Shown here: piece after piece, positions 28,513 through 37,295 of the stretch
Layout: each line of letters opens with the position of its first letter
Numbering within the stretch: position 1 is the first letter of the stretch
Assembly (NCBI RefSeq): GCF_015207655.1
Contig: NZ_JADEWN010000043.1
Location: forward strand, 1 to 50,452
Reading direction: 5' to 3'
DNA length: 50,452 nt
Source of the DNA: Gloeocapsopsis crepidinum LEGE 06123
GTDB taxonomy: Bacteria; Cyanobacteriota; Cyanobacteriia; Cyanobacteriales; Chroococcidiopsidaceae
The notes under the pieces: model-generated
The model's input: the letters and a program-made list of their open reading frames with translations, nothing else
Databases searched by the model: none
Told to the model about the DNA's origin: nothing
Position numbers and translations under genes: made by a program

Positions 28513-29222
28513 GACGCTGCTAACTCGTCACAAATGCGCATCCAAGCAAGTTTTGGCTCTTTAGCCGCAGTAATTGGACGTCCAATGACAAGGTAATCAG
28601 CCCCAGCTTTTAACGCTTGTGCTGGAGTTAGCGATCGCTTTTGATCTCCCTCTTCTGCCCAACTTGGTCGTACCCCAGGGCAAACTAGTAATAAGTCGTC
28701 ACCACACGTTTGACGTAACTGTGCTACTTCTTGAGGAGAACAAACAGCACCATCTACCCCCGCTTCTTGAGCCAACAGCGCCATTTGTAACGCATACTCA
28801 GGTAACTCTAGAGGAATCTTTAAATCAAACGCAAGTTGTCGCGCTGAGATACTTGTCAGGAGTGTAATCGCCAGCACTTTGGGAGGTACAACACCTGCTG
28901 ATGCCGCACCTTCTTGCACTGCTTGCTGCGCTGCGGCGATCGCTTCTTTTCCTGCTGCAGCATGAATTGTTAGTAAGTCAACTCCATAACGCCCTACTGC
29001 CCAACACGCACCTGCCATTGTGTTCGGAATATCATGAAACTTTAGATCCAAAAAAATTCGCTTTTGTTGGTTTTTGAGTATTTTTAAGATACCTGGACCA
29101 CTACTGACAAAAAGTTCTAAACCAACTTTCCAGAAAGTCACTTCTGGTAATCTTTCAAGCAATGCGATCGCCTCGGCTTCGCTGGCAACATCTAAAGGCA
29201 CAATAATGCGTTCTGAAGACAT
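28509..29222 (-). CDS. pyrF: orotidine 5'-phosphate decarboxylase
   Basis: 237 residues. The catalytic motif is [10 protein letters not shown] (Asp-Lys-Asp), and the phosphate-binding end is YLVIGRPIT. It converts OMP to UMP, the last step of pyrimidine synthesis, as a cytoplasmic TIM-barrel dimer. It is followed by an overlapping gene of unknown function. Upstream lies a dispersed repeat tract (29224-29364) separating it from tyrS. Confidence 0.96.
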   Translation of the reverse strand: MSSERIIVPLDVASEAEAIALLERLPEVTFWKVGLELFVSSGPGILKILKNQQKRIFLDLKFHDIPNTMAGACWAVGRYGVDLLTIHAAAGKEAIAAAQQAVQEGAASAGVVPPKVLAITLLTSISARQLAFDLKIPLELPEYALQMALLAQEAGVDGAVCSPQEVAQLRQTCGDDLLLVCPGVRPSWAEEGDQKRSLTPAQALKAGADYLVIGRPITAAKEPKLAWMRICDELAAS

Positions 29223-29223
29223 A

Positions 29224-29364
29224 AAACTAGGGGTCAGGGGTTGGGGGTCACAGTTCAGGGAGTTGGAGGAGTTATAAGTTAAGAAAATTCTTCAATTCAA
29301 AACGTGCTAAGGCACCGCTACGCTAACAAAACTTAAAATTCAAAACTAACCAAAGCGCCACTAG
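29224..29364. repeat. dispersed composite repeat and low-complexity tract
   Basis: It contains GTTATAAGTTAAGAAAATTC and the 29-base core at 29304-29332 identical to 998-1026. The order (AAGAAAATTCTT hairpin, then the GTGC-TAAG-GCAC hairpin, then AACAAAAC) matches the copies at 931-1040 and, inverted, 6545-6620. Confidence 0.6.
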
Positions 29365-29377
29365 CCACTCAATTTAA

Positions 29378-30628
29378 TCATGGTACAAGCCGTACAAACT
29401 TATTTTTGCCAACTTGAAGAACTTTATCGTACAGTTGTTCGGGTTTTTCAAAAGCTAAGTCAAGTTGTGTAATGCGATCGCCATCTATTCTTACTGCACC
29501 GCCTTGAATTTGCCTGCGGGCATCGGAACTACTTTTACACAATTTACTTGCACTCAGAATATAAAACAACTTAGCCGGAAACTCTACCTGTGATAAAGAA
29601 AATTCTGGGACAGTGGATGTATCAGTTGTTGCTCCTTGAATCAGCGACATTGCGGTTTGTTGGGCTTTAGCTGCGGCTTCTTGACCGTGATATTGAGAGA
29701 CGATATTTAATGCTAGAAGTTTTTGGCGATCGCGAGGATTTTCCGGCAGGCGATCCAAAGGTAAATCCGTCAACAACTCAAAGTATTGTTCCAGGAGACG
29801 ATCGGGAGTTTTTTCTAATTTGGAATACATTGTCAGTGGATCTTCAGATAAGCCGACATAATTTCCCAACGATTTAGACATCTTCTGTACCCCGTCAGTT
29901 CCGATCAATATCGGCATCAGTACGCCGAACTGTGGAGGAAAGCCAAAATGACGTTGTAAATCTCGACCTACTGCAATATTAAACTTTTGATCTGTACCAC
30001 CTAATTCCACATCAGCTTCTACCGCAACAGAATCATACCCCTGCATAATTGGGTACAAAAACTCATGCAAGTAAATCGGGTTTTCTTGGGTATAACGTTC
30101 AGCAAAGCCTTCTTTTGCTAACATTTGCCCGACAGTCATCGTGGTGAGTAACCCTAAAATTTTTGCCAAATCCAACTTTGAGAGCCACTCGGAGTTGTAG
30201 CGAACTTCTAACCTACCTGGCGTGTCAAAATCTAAGATAGGACGTAACTGCTCCAAGTAGGTTTTGGCATTTTGTGCCACCATTTCTTCGTTCAACTGGC
30301 GACGAACTTCTGATTTACCTGTTGGATCGCCGATTCTTGCAGTAAAATCGCCAATAATAAGTACCGCCGTATGCCCCGCATCTTGAAAAGCTCTCAGTTT
30401 TCTATAAGGAATGCTATGACCCAAATGGATATCGGGACTTGTAGGATCGATGCCCAATTTAACACGCAAAGGTCGATGCGTGTTTGTCAAACGTTTTTCA
30501 AGGTTTTCCAGCGAATTATCAGCAACTTGGTCAGGAAAAATCTCGCTGACACCACGACGTAGCCACGTAAATTTTACTACACTATCAGTTGTTGATTGTA
30601 CTTTGGTTTCTCCTGGGCTTTGCGTCAT
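29378..30628 (-). CDS. tyrS: tyrosyl-tRNA synthetase
   Basis: 416 residues from the ATG at 30628; a GTG 51 bases upstream would add 17 residues that look non-conserved. The class I signatures are HLGHS in [18 protein letters not shown] and KMSKS in [14 protein letters not shown]. The C-terminal S4 RNA-binding domain covers about the last 65 residues. It charges tRNA-Tyr. The start MTQSPGETK has no strong ribosome site, so the start is uncertain. It is divergent from the PBP gene. Confidence 0.94.
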   Translation of the reverse strand: MTQSPGETKVQSTTDSVVKFTWLRRGVSEIFPDQVADNSLENLEKRLTNTHRPLRVKLGIDPTSPDIHLGHSIPYRKLRAFQDAGHTAVLIIGDFTARIGDPTGKSEVRRQLNEEMVAQNAKTYLEQLRPILDFDTPGRLEVRYNSEWLSKLDLAKILGLLTTMTVGQMLAKEGFAERYTQENPIYLHEFLYPIMQGYDSVAVEADVELGGTDQKFNIAVGRDLQRHFGFPPQFGVLMPILIGTDGVQKMSKSLGNYVGLSEDPLTMYSKLEKTPDRLLEQYFELLTDLPLDRLPENPRDRQKLLALNIVSQYHGQEAAAKAQQTAMSLIQGATTDTSTVPEFSLSQVEFPAKLFYILSASKLCKSSSDARRQIQGGAVRIDGDRITQLDLAFEKPEQLYDKVLQVGKNKFVRLVP

Positions 30629-30787
30629 ACTAGGAACTTGATAGCTCAACTGGTCTTCATATAATTGATTCGTTATCACACTTTGTTCTCATTAGCTCAG
30701 GTGTCAGATTACTATAATTGCAAAAATTAGTTGTCTTTACATCATTCAATTTCAACCCCAGTCTACAAGTGAGGAAATTAAACCGCC

Positions 30788-32707
30788 GTGTCTTCTAGTA
30801 TTGTTCATAAAAAACAACAAAGAGGCTCTTCACCCAGTTATCAGTTTGTCAAAGAAGTCGGTCAGGTAACTGGCGGCACACTGTTGGCAACCGTTATGCT
30901 GACTAGTGCTGTTGTAGCTGGGGGATTGATTGGGCTAGCAACCAGTTTCCGCAATCTACCGGATGTGAGAGCTTTACGTAACTATTTTCCCTCAGAAACT
31001 TCTTATATTTACGACATTAAAGGTAGACTGCTTGCGAGTATTCATGGTGAAGCTAACCGTGAAGTTGTACCGTTAGATCGCATTTCGCCAGACCTTAAAC
31101 GCGCTGTTATGGCGATTGAAGATAGCCACTTTTATTATCATCAGGGCATCAACGTTGGCAGTGTTGGTCGTGCATTACTTGTTAACTGGCAACGCGGTGC
31201 GGTTGCGGAGGGTGGTTCTACAGTCTCAATGCAGTTGGCAAGAAATATTTTCTTGTCGCAAGAACGGAAATTTAGTCGTAAAGTTGCAGAAGCTGTCTTA
31301 GCAGTACGCCTTGAGCAAGTTCTGAGTAAAGAAGAAATTTTAGAGTTGTACCTCAACCAAGTTTATTGGGGTCACAATAACTACGGCGTCCAAACCGCAG
31401 CCCGTACTTACTTTAATAAATCAGCAGCAAATCTCAACTTGGCTGAATCAGCAATGATGGCAGGTATGATTCAAGCCCCAGAACAATATAGCCCGTTTAA
31501 CAATATGGAACGGGCAAAACAACGCCAGGGAGTTGTCCTCAATCGAATGCTGCAATTAGGTTGGATTACACCTGAAGAAGAAGCCGCTGCGCGTGAAGCA
31601 GAAATCAACCTAGGTCGCATCCGTTCATTTCAAGGTAGTGCAATGCCTTATGTGACAAATGCAGCCGCACAAGAGTTAGCCCAGCGCTTTGGGCGTGATG
31701 CAGTGCTTAAAGGCGGAATGCGCGTCCAAACGACTGTAGATGCTGATATGCAGCGGATGGCAGAGGAAACCGTAACAACTTGGCATAAAAGAATTCGTGC
31801 CCAAGGAGTCAATGGCGATCAAATGGCATTGGTTGCTGTCGATCCGCGAACTCAGTTTGTCAAAGCCTTAGTTGGTGGTGTAGATCCTAGAAAAAGCGAG
31901 TTCAACCGTGCTATTCAAGCACATCGTCAACCTGGCTCAGCATTTAAGCCATTTGTGTACTACGCAGCATTTGCCTCTGGAAAGTATACTCCTAACTCAA
32001 TAGTGGAAGATACTCCAGTTAGCTATAACGATGGTAGTGCTCAACGCTATGTACCCAAGAACTACGATAGTTCCTTTCAAGGATCGATGTCGATTCGCAG
32101 AGCCTTAGAAGTTTCGCGAAACATTCCGGCAATTAAGATTGGGCGGGCTGTTGGACTGAATAAAGTGATTGAAATTTGTCGGGTTCTGGGGATTAATAGT
32201 CCAATGGAGCCAGTGATTTCATTACCCCTAGGAGCAATTGGTGTCACACCATTAGAAATGGCTAGTGCTTATGCGACTTTTGCTAATTATGGTTGGCACT
32301 CGCCACCAACAGTCATTGTCCGTGTGAGTGACAGTAGTGGCAATGTGTTACTCGACAATACACCTAAGCCCCAACTTGTATTAGATCCTTGGGCAGCAGC
32401 TTCGCTTACTAGTGTGATGCAAGGAGTTATTAATAATGGTACTGGTAGAGCAGCACAACTCGACCGCCAAGCGGCTGGGAAAACAGGAACAACATCCTCA
32501 GAACGGGACATTTGGTTTGTCGGTTACGTACCTCAGTTAGCAACTGCGGTGTGGGTAGGAAACGATAATTATCGACCCTTAGGTAAAGGATCGACTGGCG
32601 GTGGTTTTGTTGCACCCGTATGGCGCGACTTTATGCAGAAAGCTTTAAAAGACCAACGAGTTGAGTATTTCCGTTCTCCTTCCCAGTTTCAGCGCCCTAG
32701 CAGCTAG
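30788..32707 (+). CDS. class A penicillin-binding protein (PBP1-type)
   Basis: 639 residues starting at a GTG with GAGGA about 12 bases upstream. One membrane helix (about 32-55) is followed by a glycosyltransferase-51 domain with AIEDSHFYYHQGI and EGGSTVSMQLARN, then a transpeptidase domain with Ser384 in SAFKPF, SRN in EVSRNIPA, and KTGTT. It polymerises and crosslinks peptidoglycan outside the inner membrane. Cyanobacteria usually hold several such paralogues. No division genes are adjacent. Confidence 0.94.
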   Translation: MSSSIVHKKQQRGSSPSYQFVKEVGQVTGGTLLATVMLTSAVVAGGLIGLATSFRNLPDVRALRNYFPSETSYIYDIKGRLLASIHGEANREVVPLDRISPDLKRAVMAIEDSHFYYHQGINVGSVGRALLVNWQRGAVAEGGSTVSMQLARNIFLSQERKFSRKVAEAVLAVRLEQVLSKEEILELYLNQVYWGHNNYGVQTAARTYFNKSAANLNLAESAMMAGMIQAPEQYSPFNNMERAKQRQGVVLNRMLQLGWITPEEEAAAREAEINLGRIRSFQGSAMPYVTNAAAQELAQRFGRDAVLKGGMRVQTTVDADMQRMAEETVTTWHKRIRAQGVNGDQMALVAVDPRTQFVKALVGGVDPRKSEFNRAIQAHRQPGSAFKPFVYYAAFASGKYTPNSIVEDTPVSYNDGSAQRYVPKNYDSSFQGSMSIRRALEVSRNIPAIKIGRAVGLNKVIEICRVLGINSPMEPVISLPLGAIGVTPLEMASAYATFANYGWHSPPTVIVRVSDSSGNVLLDNTPKPQLVLDPWAAASLTSVMQGVINNGTGRAAQLDRQAAGKTGTTSSERDIWFVGYVPQLATAVWVGNDNYRPLGKGSTGGGFVAPVWRDFMQKALKDQRVEYFRSPSQFQRPSS

Positions 32708-32775
32708 AGAGGAATGAGTGATTAGTAGCTAATGGAATTAATCAATTAAATGATTTTCCCCAAGCTCAAACAGTT

Positions 32776-32806
32776 AAAAAAAGGGCTAGCCCCTCACTCC
32801 TAGCCC
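32776..32806 (-). terminator. intrinsic terminator of the DUF1825 gene
   Basis: On the minus strand GGGCTAG - 10-base loop - CTAGCCC (32806-32783) runs into seven T. It lies just after the DUF1825 stop and is built from the same CCCCTCACTCCTAG repeat words found in other gaps. Confidence 0.65.
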
Positions 32807-32824
32807 CTCACTCCTAGTCCCTGA

Positions 32825-33148
32825 TTATGGCTGTTTATCGACTTCCGCTTTCATGCGTTCTAGCGTTAGATTCATTTGGTCAAACATCTGCTGTGGAGTC
32901 ATGCCAAACTGTCCTAACTGCGTTTGTAGTTGCTGCGCAGTCATTTGAGCCATAAAGTCTTCTGATAGTTCAAAGCGCTTCATAAAAATTCGATAGCGCT
33001 CCATCAGAGTTTCCATTTGCTCAATAAACATCTTTTTGCCTTCGCGGTCAAACTTGCCGTAGTTTTGACCAAGTTTGATTAAGGCTTGGTAATCCTCAAA
33101 AAGCTGCCTAGCTTCTTGTTGAACTATCTCAGAGTCAAAAAATCCCAT
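32825..33148 (-). CDS. DUF1825-family protein
   Basis: 107 residues starting MGFFDSEIVQQEARQLFEDY at the ATG 33148; a TTG 15 bases upstream is in frame but unneeded. The protein is almost all helix, rich in Gln, Met and charged residues, and conserved across cyanobacteria with no assigned function. A strong terminator follows it. It converges with the PBP gene and diverges from the TM2 gene. Confidence 0.88.
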   Translation of the reverse strand: MGFFDSEIVQQEARQLFEDYQALIKLGQNYGKFDREGKKMFIEQMETLMERYRIFMKRFELSEDFMAQMTAQQLQTQLGQFGMTPQQMFDQMNLTLERMKAEVDKQP

Positions 33149-33485
33149 GGCACTTATGTTCAACTGAGTGTTTTCACTCAGGAGACTTTATTGTTGCATT
33201 TGGTATCATTCTAGTCTAGACTCAAAGGCTACACTTGATCGTATTCTTGTCGAAATTTCACGACTTGACAAAAAGCTAATTTCTACTAGGTGCTGAATTC
33301 AAGGTATTTTGAGCTGAAAGTTTGACCTTGACAGTTATGTAAAGGCGATCGCAACTAACTTCACTTGTGTGTTAAAACAATCAATATTTATCATAAAGAA
33401 GAAAGCCATCAGATGCACTGTTTGAATGCAGCATTCTAGTGTCTTCTCAAAAAATGAGTGTGGCTACAGTGGAGTAAAACTGAGT

Positions 33486-33881
33486 ATGTTAAGTAAACTG
33501 AAAAGTAGAAAAATTGCCGCACTTTTGGCTTTCACTGGTACGGTAATACCGATCGCTGGTTTGCATAAGTTCTATCTAGGACAACCGCTGTGGGGAGTAT
33601 TATATTTACTTCTATCCTGGACACCAATTCCGCGTGTTGCTAGTGCAATTGAAGGAGTTTGGTATTTAGCTCAAGACTCAGAAGAATTTGACCGCAATTT
33701 TAATGGCGCCCAAGGCAATGTGGAAGTTTTTGCGGCTACACCACATCAATCAGCAACTTCCAACCGTGTTAGTGCGATCGCCGATGCTTTACGTCAACTC
33801 GATGATTTACGCCAAGACGGACTGATTTCTGAGTATGAATTTGAACAAAAACGCCGCCAATTATTAAATAAAATTGTTTGA
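33486..33881 (+). CDS. TM2-domain membrane protein with SHOCT-like tail
   Basis: 131 residues from the ATG at 33486, which has GTGGAG at good spacing; the open frame extends 20 codons further upstream without a ribosome site. A TM2 domain of two helices joined by a short loop (AALLAFTGTVIPIAGLHKFYLG, then LWGVLYLLLSWTP) fills the first half. The C-terminus LDDLRQDGLISEYEFEQKRR is a SHOCT-like motif. The function is unknown. The helix-hairpin-helix gene follows closely. Confidence 0.82.
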   Translation: MLSKLKSRKIAALLAFTGTVIPIAGLHKFYLGQPLWGVLYLLLSWTPIPRVASAIEGVWYLAQDSEEFDRNFNGAQGNVEVFAATPHQSATSNRVSAIADALRQLDDLRQDGLISEYEFEQKRRQLLNKIV

Positions 33882-33919
33882 ATAGAAATACGCTTCACAG
33901 GCAAGAACCTGACTCCACG

Positions 33920-34438
33920 ATGCTTCAGAACTGGTTGCAGTCTCAGACAATCCGAACCAAGTTACTCAATGACCCATACTACCGCATGGAGTCGCTAGCT
34001 GAAATTGCGATCGCCGCCGCGTTAGGTATCCGCATCGATGTGAATCAAGCGAGTGTCGATGATTGGCTCAGATTACCAGGAATCTCAATTCATCAGGCGC
34101 GATCGCTTGTAGAATTACGCCGCAGTGGTGTTCAGTTCTACTGCGTTGATGATATTGCCGCTGCCTTGAATATGCCGTTACAACGACTGAAACCTTTGGA
34201 AGTTGTGCTGAAGTTTTGTTACTACGACGAAGAACTTCATCTACAGCCGCTAGTTAATCCTAATACAGCAACAGTAGAAATATTAGTAAAAATTCCAGTT
34301 ATCGATCAAACTTTAGCAGCAGCCATAGTACAAAATCGCACATCGCTTGGACCATACCGTAATTTGGTTGACTTGCAACGGCGTTTGTCACTAGCAGGAG
34401 TCACAATTAGCAAGTTGATGCACTATCTGTGCTTTTGA
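33920..34438 (+). CDS. helix-hairpin-helix (ComEA-like) DNA-binding protein
   Basis: 172 residues from the ATG at 33920; a TTG at 33878 overlapping the upstream stop would add 14. Two helix-hairpin-helix units can be seen: IDVNQASVDDWLRLPGISIH and, near the end, LVNPNTATVEILVKIPVIDQ followed by AAAIVQNRTSLGPYRNLVDL. Such repeats bind DNA backbone non-specifically. Unlike ComEA there is no membrane anchor, so it is likely cytoplasmic; any link to DNA uptake is speculative. Confidence 0.8.
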   Translation: MLQNWLQSQTIRTKLLNDPYYRMESLAEIAIAAALGIRIDVNQASVDDWLRLPGISIHQARSLVELRRSGVQFYCVDDIAAALNMPLQRLKPLEVVLKFCYYDEELHLQPLVNPNTATVEILVKIPVIDQTLAAAIVQNRTSLGPYRNLVDLQRRLSLAGVTISKLMHYLCF

Positions 34439-34500
34439 TAATACAAAAGTTCAACACAAAAAAGCTTAACGGTTGAAATCGCAGCTAAAATGCTTTTTCT

Positions 34501-34556
34501 TTAGTCCACCTCCGTGGACTAAGTTGATTGAGCCGCAACTTTAGTCACCAGGCGTT
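34501..34556. repeat. palindromic repeat, copy 2 (AGTCCAC/GTGGACT family)
   Basis: AGTCCAC-CTCC-GTGGACT is followed by GAGCCGCAACTTTAGTCACCAGGCGT. It lies between the converging stops of the helix-hairpin-helix gene and lepB. The copy at 44226 lies in the same kind of place, so it may serve as a two-way terminator. Confidence 0.65.
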
Positions 34557-34566
34557 TCATCAAATC

Positions 34567-35136
34567 TTACACAAATCCACTGCGCTTCAAAGGCCAAAAG
34601 CGAAAACAAGCATGTCCAATAATGTTTTCTCGCGGTAAAAAACCCCAAACATGAGAATCGTTACTATCGTTACGGTTGTCTCCCATCACAAAAAACTCGT
34701 TTTCCGCCACTTGCTGGGGTCCCCATTGATATATAGGAGGTTCAGCAATGTAATCTTCGGTTAAAGGTTGATTGTTGAGATAGACCTTACCATCAGTTAC
34801 AGCTACGATATCGCCAGGTTTACCAATCACACGTTTAATAAACGCTTGATCTTTGGCATAACCCATCGTTTGTAGTTTTGGAGGTGGTTCAAAAACTATA
34901 ATGTCGCCCGTCATTGGGGGATGCAACCAGTAAGAGACTTTTTCGACAACTAAGCGATCGCCCATGTGTAATGTAGGTAGCATTGAATCTGAAGGAATGT
35001 AGCGCGGTTCTGCTACAAACGTTCTGATCGAGAATGCTAAAACTAGGGCAATTAGAATTAAAATCAAGTTTTCCTTCTGGCTGTGCCATACTCGCAACCA
35101 AAAAGATTCTGGAGAATTGCTTTCTTTTGAGGTCAT
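34567..35136 (-). CDS. lepB: signal peptidase I
   Basis: 189 residues. One N-terminal membrane helix (about 24-40), then catalytic Ser51 in IPSDSMLPTL, Lys101 in FIKRVIGKPGD, and the box GDNRNDSNDSHVWGFLP. It removes signal peptides from secreted proteins at the outer face of the cytoplasmic or thylakoid membrane. Length and single helix fit the short form usual in cyanobacteria. Confidence 0.95.
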   Translation of the reverse strand: MTSKESNSPESFWLRVWHSQKENLILILIALVLAFSIRTFVAEPRYIPSDSMLPTLHMGDRLVVEKVSYWLHPPMTGDIIVFEPPPKLQTMGYAKDQAFIKRVIGKPGDIVAVTDGKVYLNNQPLTEDYIAEPPIYQWGPQQVAENEFFVMGDNRNDSNDSHVWGFLPRENIIGHACFRFWPLKRSGFV

Positions 35137-35282
35137 AAAAGTCTTCTAGCAGCTCTTATCAATCAAATAAACACTTTGATTATTGTGACGATAAATGAGA
35201 TTGGAAGCTAGGGGCGATCGCTTATTGTCGAGGAGTCGACTTGTTAGTCATAATCTGTGAATAAGCTCAACTGCGATCAACT

Positions 35283-35780
35283 ATGAATCAATTGACTTCA
35301 TTTGCTGCCCCCATTCCTAAAAAAGCTGAAGATAGCTTTGCCATTACCTTTGCGTCTTTATCACTTGCAGAAGCTTATGCGCTTGCTGATGACGCTGCTA
35401 ATGGGGCGATCGTTGTTATGAGTGGGATGGTGCGCAATCAAACAGATGGCAAACCAGTTGTATCCCTAGAGTATCAAGCCTACGAACCAATGGCGATGCA
35501 AGTATTCCGCCAAATTGCTGCAGAAATTCGTAGAACTTGGTCTGATGTCAATCGAGTTGTAATTCATCACCGCGTTGGACGCTTACACATCGGCGAAATT
35601 AGTGTCCTTGTTGCCATTGGTTGTCCTCATCGTTCAGAAGCGTTTGAGGCTTGTCGTTATGCGATTGATACCTTAAAGCACAACGCCCCTATATGGAAAA
35701 AAGAACACTCTCCAGATGGTTCAAGTAGCTGGGTGAGTATCGGTGCATGTGAAGTTGATCAAGGAGTGAAGAATTGTTAG
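35283..35780 (+). CDS. moaE: molybdopterin synthase catalytic subunit MoaE
   Basis: 165 residues. Typical blocks: GAIVVMSGMVRNQTDGKPV, LEYQAYEPMA, VVIHHRVGRLHIGEISVLVA, and the active-site IWKKEH near the end. MoaE transfers sulfur from MoaD thiocarboxylate into precursor Z to form molybdopterin. moaD and the other moa genes are not in the window. About 215 bases of non-coding sequence follow, including a short repeat tract near 35870. Confidence 0.94.
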   Translation: MNQLTSFAAPIPKKAEDSFAITFASLSLAEAYALADDAANGAIVVMSGMVRNQTDGKPVVSLEYQAYEPMAMQVFRQIAAEIRRTWSDVNRVVIHHRVGRLHIGEISVLVAIGCPHRSEAFEACRYAIDTLKHNAPIWKKEHSPDGSSSWVSIGACEVDQGVKNC

Positions 35781-36010
35781 TTATTTGTTGGATTTTTAAG
35801 TCTATTCCATAGCTAAATCTTGGGGATTGTTGCGATCGGGCTAACTCGATAACCTAGTTATAATTTGTATTCAAAATTCATAATTCATAACTCAAAACTC
35901 GGTGCAGCGGCAATTATACATTCTTAATGTTGAGGTTTGTAACTATTTTTGTATACCAAGACACTAATCCTTTAGACTGATTTGCGATTGGATTATTGAT
36001 ATACAACTAT

Positions 36011-36328
36011 ATGCAGATACTCCACTCTGTTTGGCACGATGTCATCCTGTCGCTTTCTTTCTTTGCTAGTATCATTGGTTTAGTCTTGCTGGCTAAGACA
36101 AATCCAGCACAGGTCGAATTAGAAGATGAACAAATTTTGTTTAGAATGAGTTTCGCTTACTGGCTGGTATATTGTGTAGCTTGTGCTATGCAAAAGCTGA
36201 TCCTTCCAGATTGGGAAGTGTTAGTACTTGGTATTAAATTAACCGCAGCTTTGTCTTACTTTTTAACTTTTGCTTGCATTATTTGTTTACCATTGCATCG
36301 AGTTGCAATACGACAAGTCGAAGAATAG
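36011..36328 (+). CDS. small membrane protein of unknown function
   Basis: 105 residues from the ATG at 36011; an upstream TTG adds five. Three membrane helices are likely: VILSLSFFASIIGLVLLA, MSFAYWLVYCVACAM and LTAALSYFLTFACIICLPL. No family is recognised. It stands alone between moaE and the DUF2103-clpS pair, with a repeat tract (36355-36400) after it. Confidence 0.55.
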   Translation: MQILHSVWHDVILSLSFFASIIGLVLLAKTNPAQVELEDEQILFRMSFAYWLVYCVACAMQKLILPDWEVLVLGIKLTAALSYFLTFACIICLPLHRVAIRQVEE

Positions 36329-36435
36329 CTAAACCGCTTTGCATCGTGAAGTATTGAATGTTGAGTGCTGAGTTAAGAAAGTTATTTTAATTCAAAAACT
36401 CTTTGTGATTCAAAACTTTAAGAACGATAACAAAC

Positions 36436-36729
36436 TCATTTATTCAAGGCGATCGCGATCGCATCTTCAAGCTTATCCTGGCTCAATGTAGTCAGGATAA
36501 AGACTTCTTGTACAGTTTTACCTTGGCGAACAATCAATTTAAAGCCTCCCCGAATGGGAACAGAGACTCGCAGTTGCATTCGGGGAATGTGACCTTTGAC
36601 CCGCCCAATAACTCCTGGAGTAATGGTTTGTATGCCTTCAACTTTGGTAAGGCGTTCTAAAACAGGAATTAAACCAGGAATATGCGTGGAATGGTTTAAT
36701 ACCAATCTGCCACTAGCGGGATTATTCAT
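36436..36729 (-). CDS. DUF2103-family small protein
   Basis: 97 residues starting MNNPASGRLVLNHSTHIPGL, with IPGLIPVLERLTKVEGIQTI and RGGFKLIVRQGKTVQEVFIL. It matches the DUF2103 type, found in cyanobacteria and archaea and sometimes described as metal-binding; its function is unknown. It begins four bases after the clpS stop, so it is very probably co-transcribed with clpS. Confidence 0.8.
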   Translation of the reverse strand: MNNPASGRLVLNHSTHIPGLIPVLERLTKVEGIQTITPGVIGRVKGHIPRMQLRVSVPIRGGFKLIVRQGKTVQEVFILTTLSQDKLEDAIAIALNK

Positions 36730-36733
36730 TAAG

Positions 36734-37027
36734 TTAAGCTGCCTCTAGTGGTGCCATTGTTAAATCTGCACGTCGTAATTGCTGGTGATAAAGTTCTGCC
36801 TGTTCTAATGGACCTACCCAAACGATCGCCTGACCTTCGTAATGGATTTGGTTTGTGAGTTCCCACGCGCGATCGCTTGTCATTCCAGGAATGTATTTCG
36901 CAAGGCACTCGGCTACGTGCCCAAAAGTATTGAAGTCATCATTCAACACAATGATTTTGTAGTTGGGATACAGCTTTGGAGCCACTTGACTCGATTTCTC
37001 AGGGGCTACTGTTGGTGAGGTTGCCAT
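36734..37027 (-). CDS. clpS: ATP-dependent Clp protease adaptor ClpS
   Basis: 97 residues from the ATG at 37027 (MATSPTVAPEKS); an ATG 33 bases upstream is possible. The core YKIIVLNDDFNTFGHVAECL holds the Asn-Asp-Asp and hydrophobic residues that bind N-degron ends and ClpC. ClpS delivers substrates with destabilising N-termini to ClpCP. The DUF2103 gene follows immediately. Confidence 0.93.
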   Translation of the reverse strand: MATSPTVAPEKSSQVAPKLYPNYKIIVLNDDFNTFGHVAECLAKYIPGMTSDRAWELTNQIHYEGQAIVWVGPLEQAELYHQQLRRADLTMAPLEAA

Positions 37028-37295
37028 GCCGTAAACACCTGTTATAAATCTCATAGTCATAAGCTAGCTGAATGAATTTTTAAATAAGTGCGTTTTAAGT
37101 ACCTAGTTTAACTAAAATTCTAAGTGAACCAAATATTTCTATGCAATAAAATAATACGTTTAGATTGTGATATATTTTTTATGTAGTTGTTATTCTTGTT
37201 ATTTTTGAAAAATTGCCAATATTCCTATTATAATAAAAATATAGTAACAGAAAGTCCCCAAAAAGTAAAGATTGAGGGAACTACTTTCAAAACTT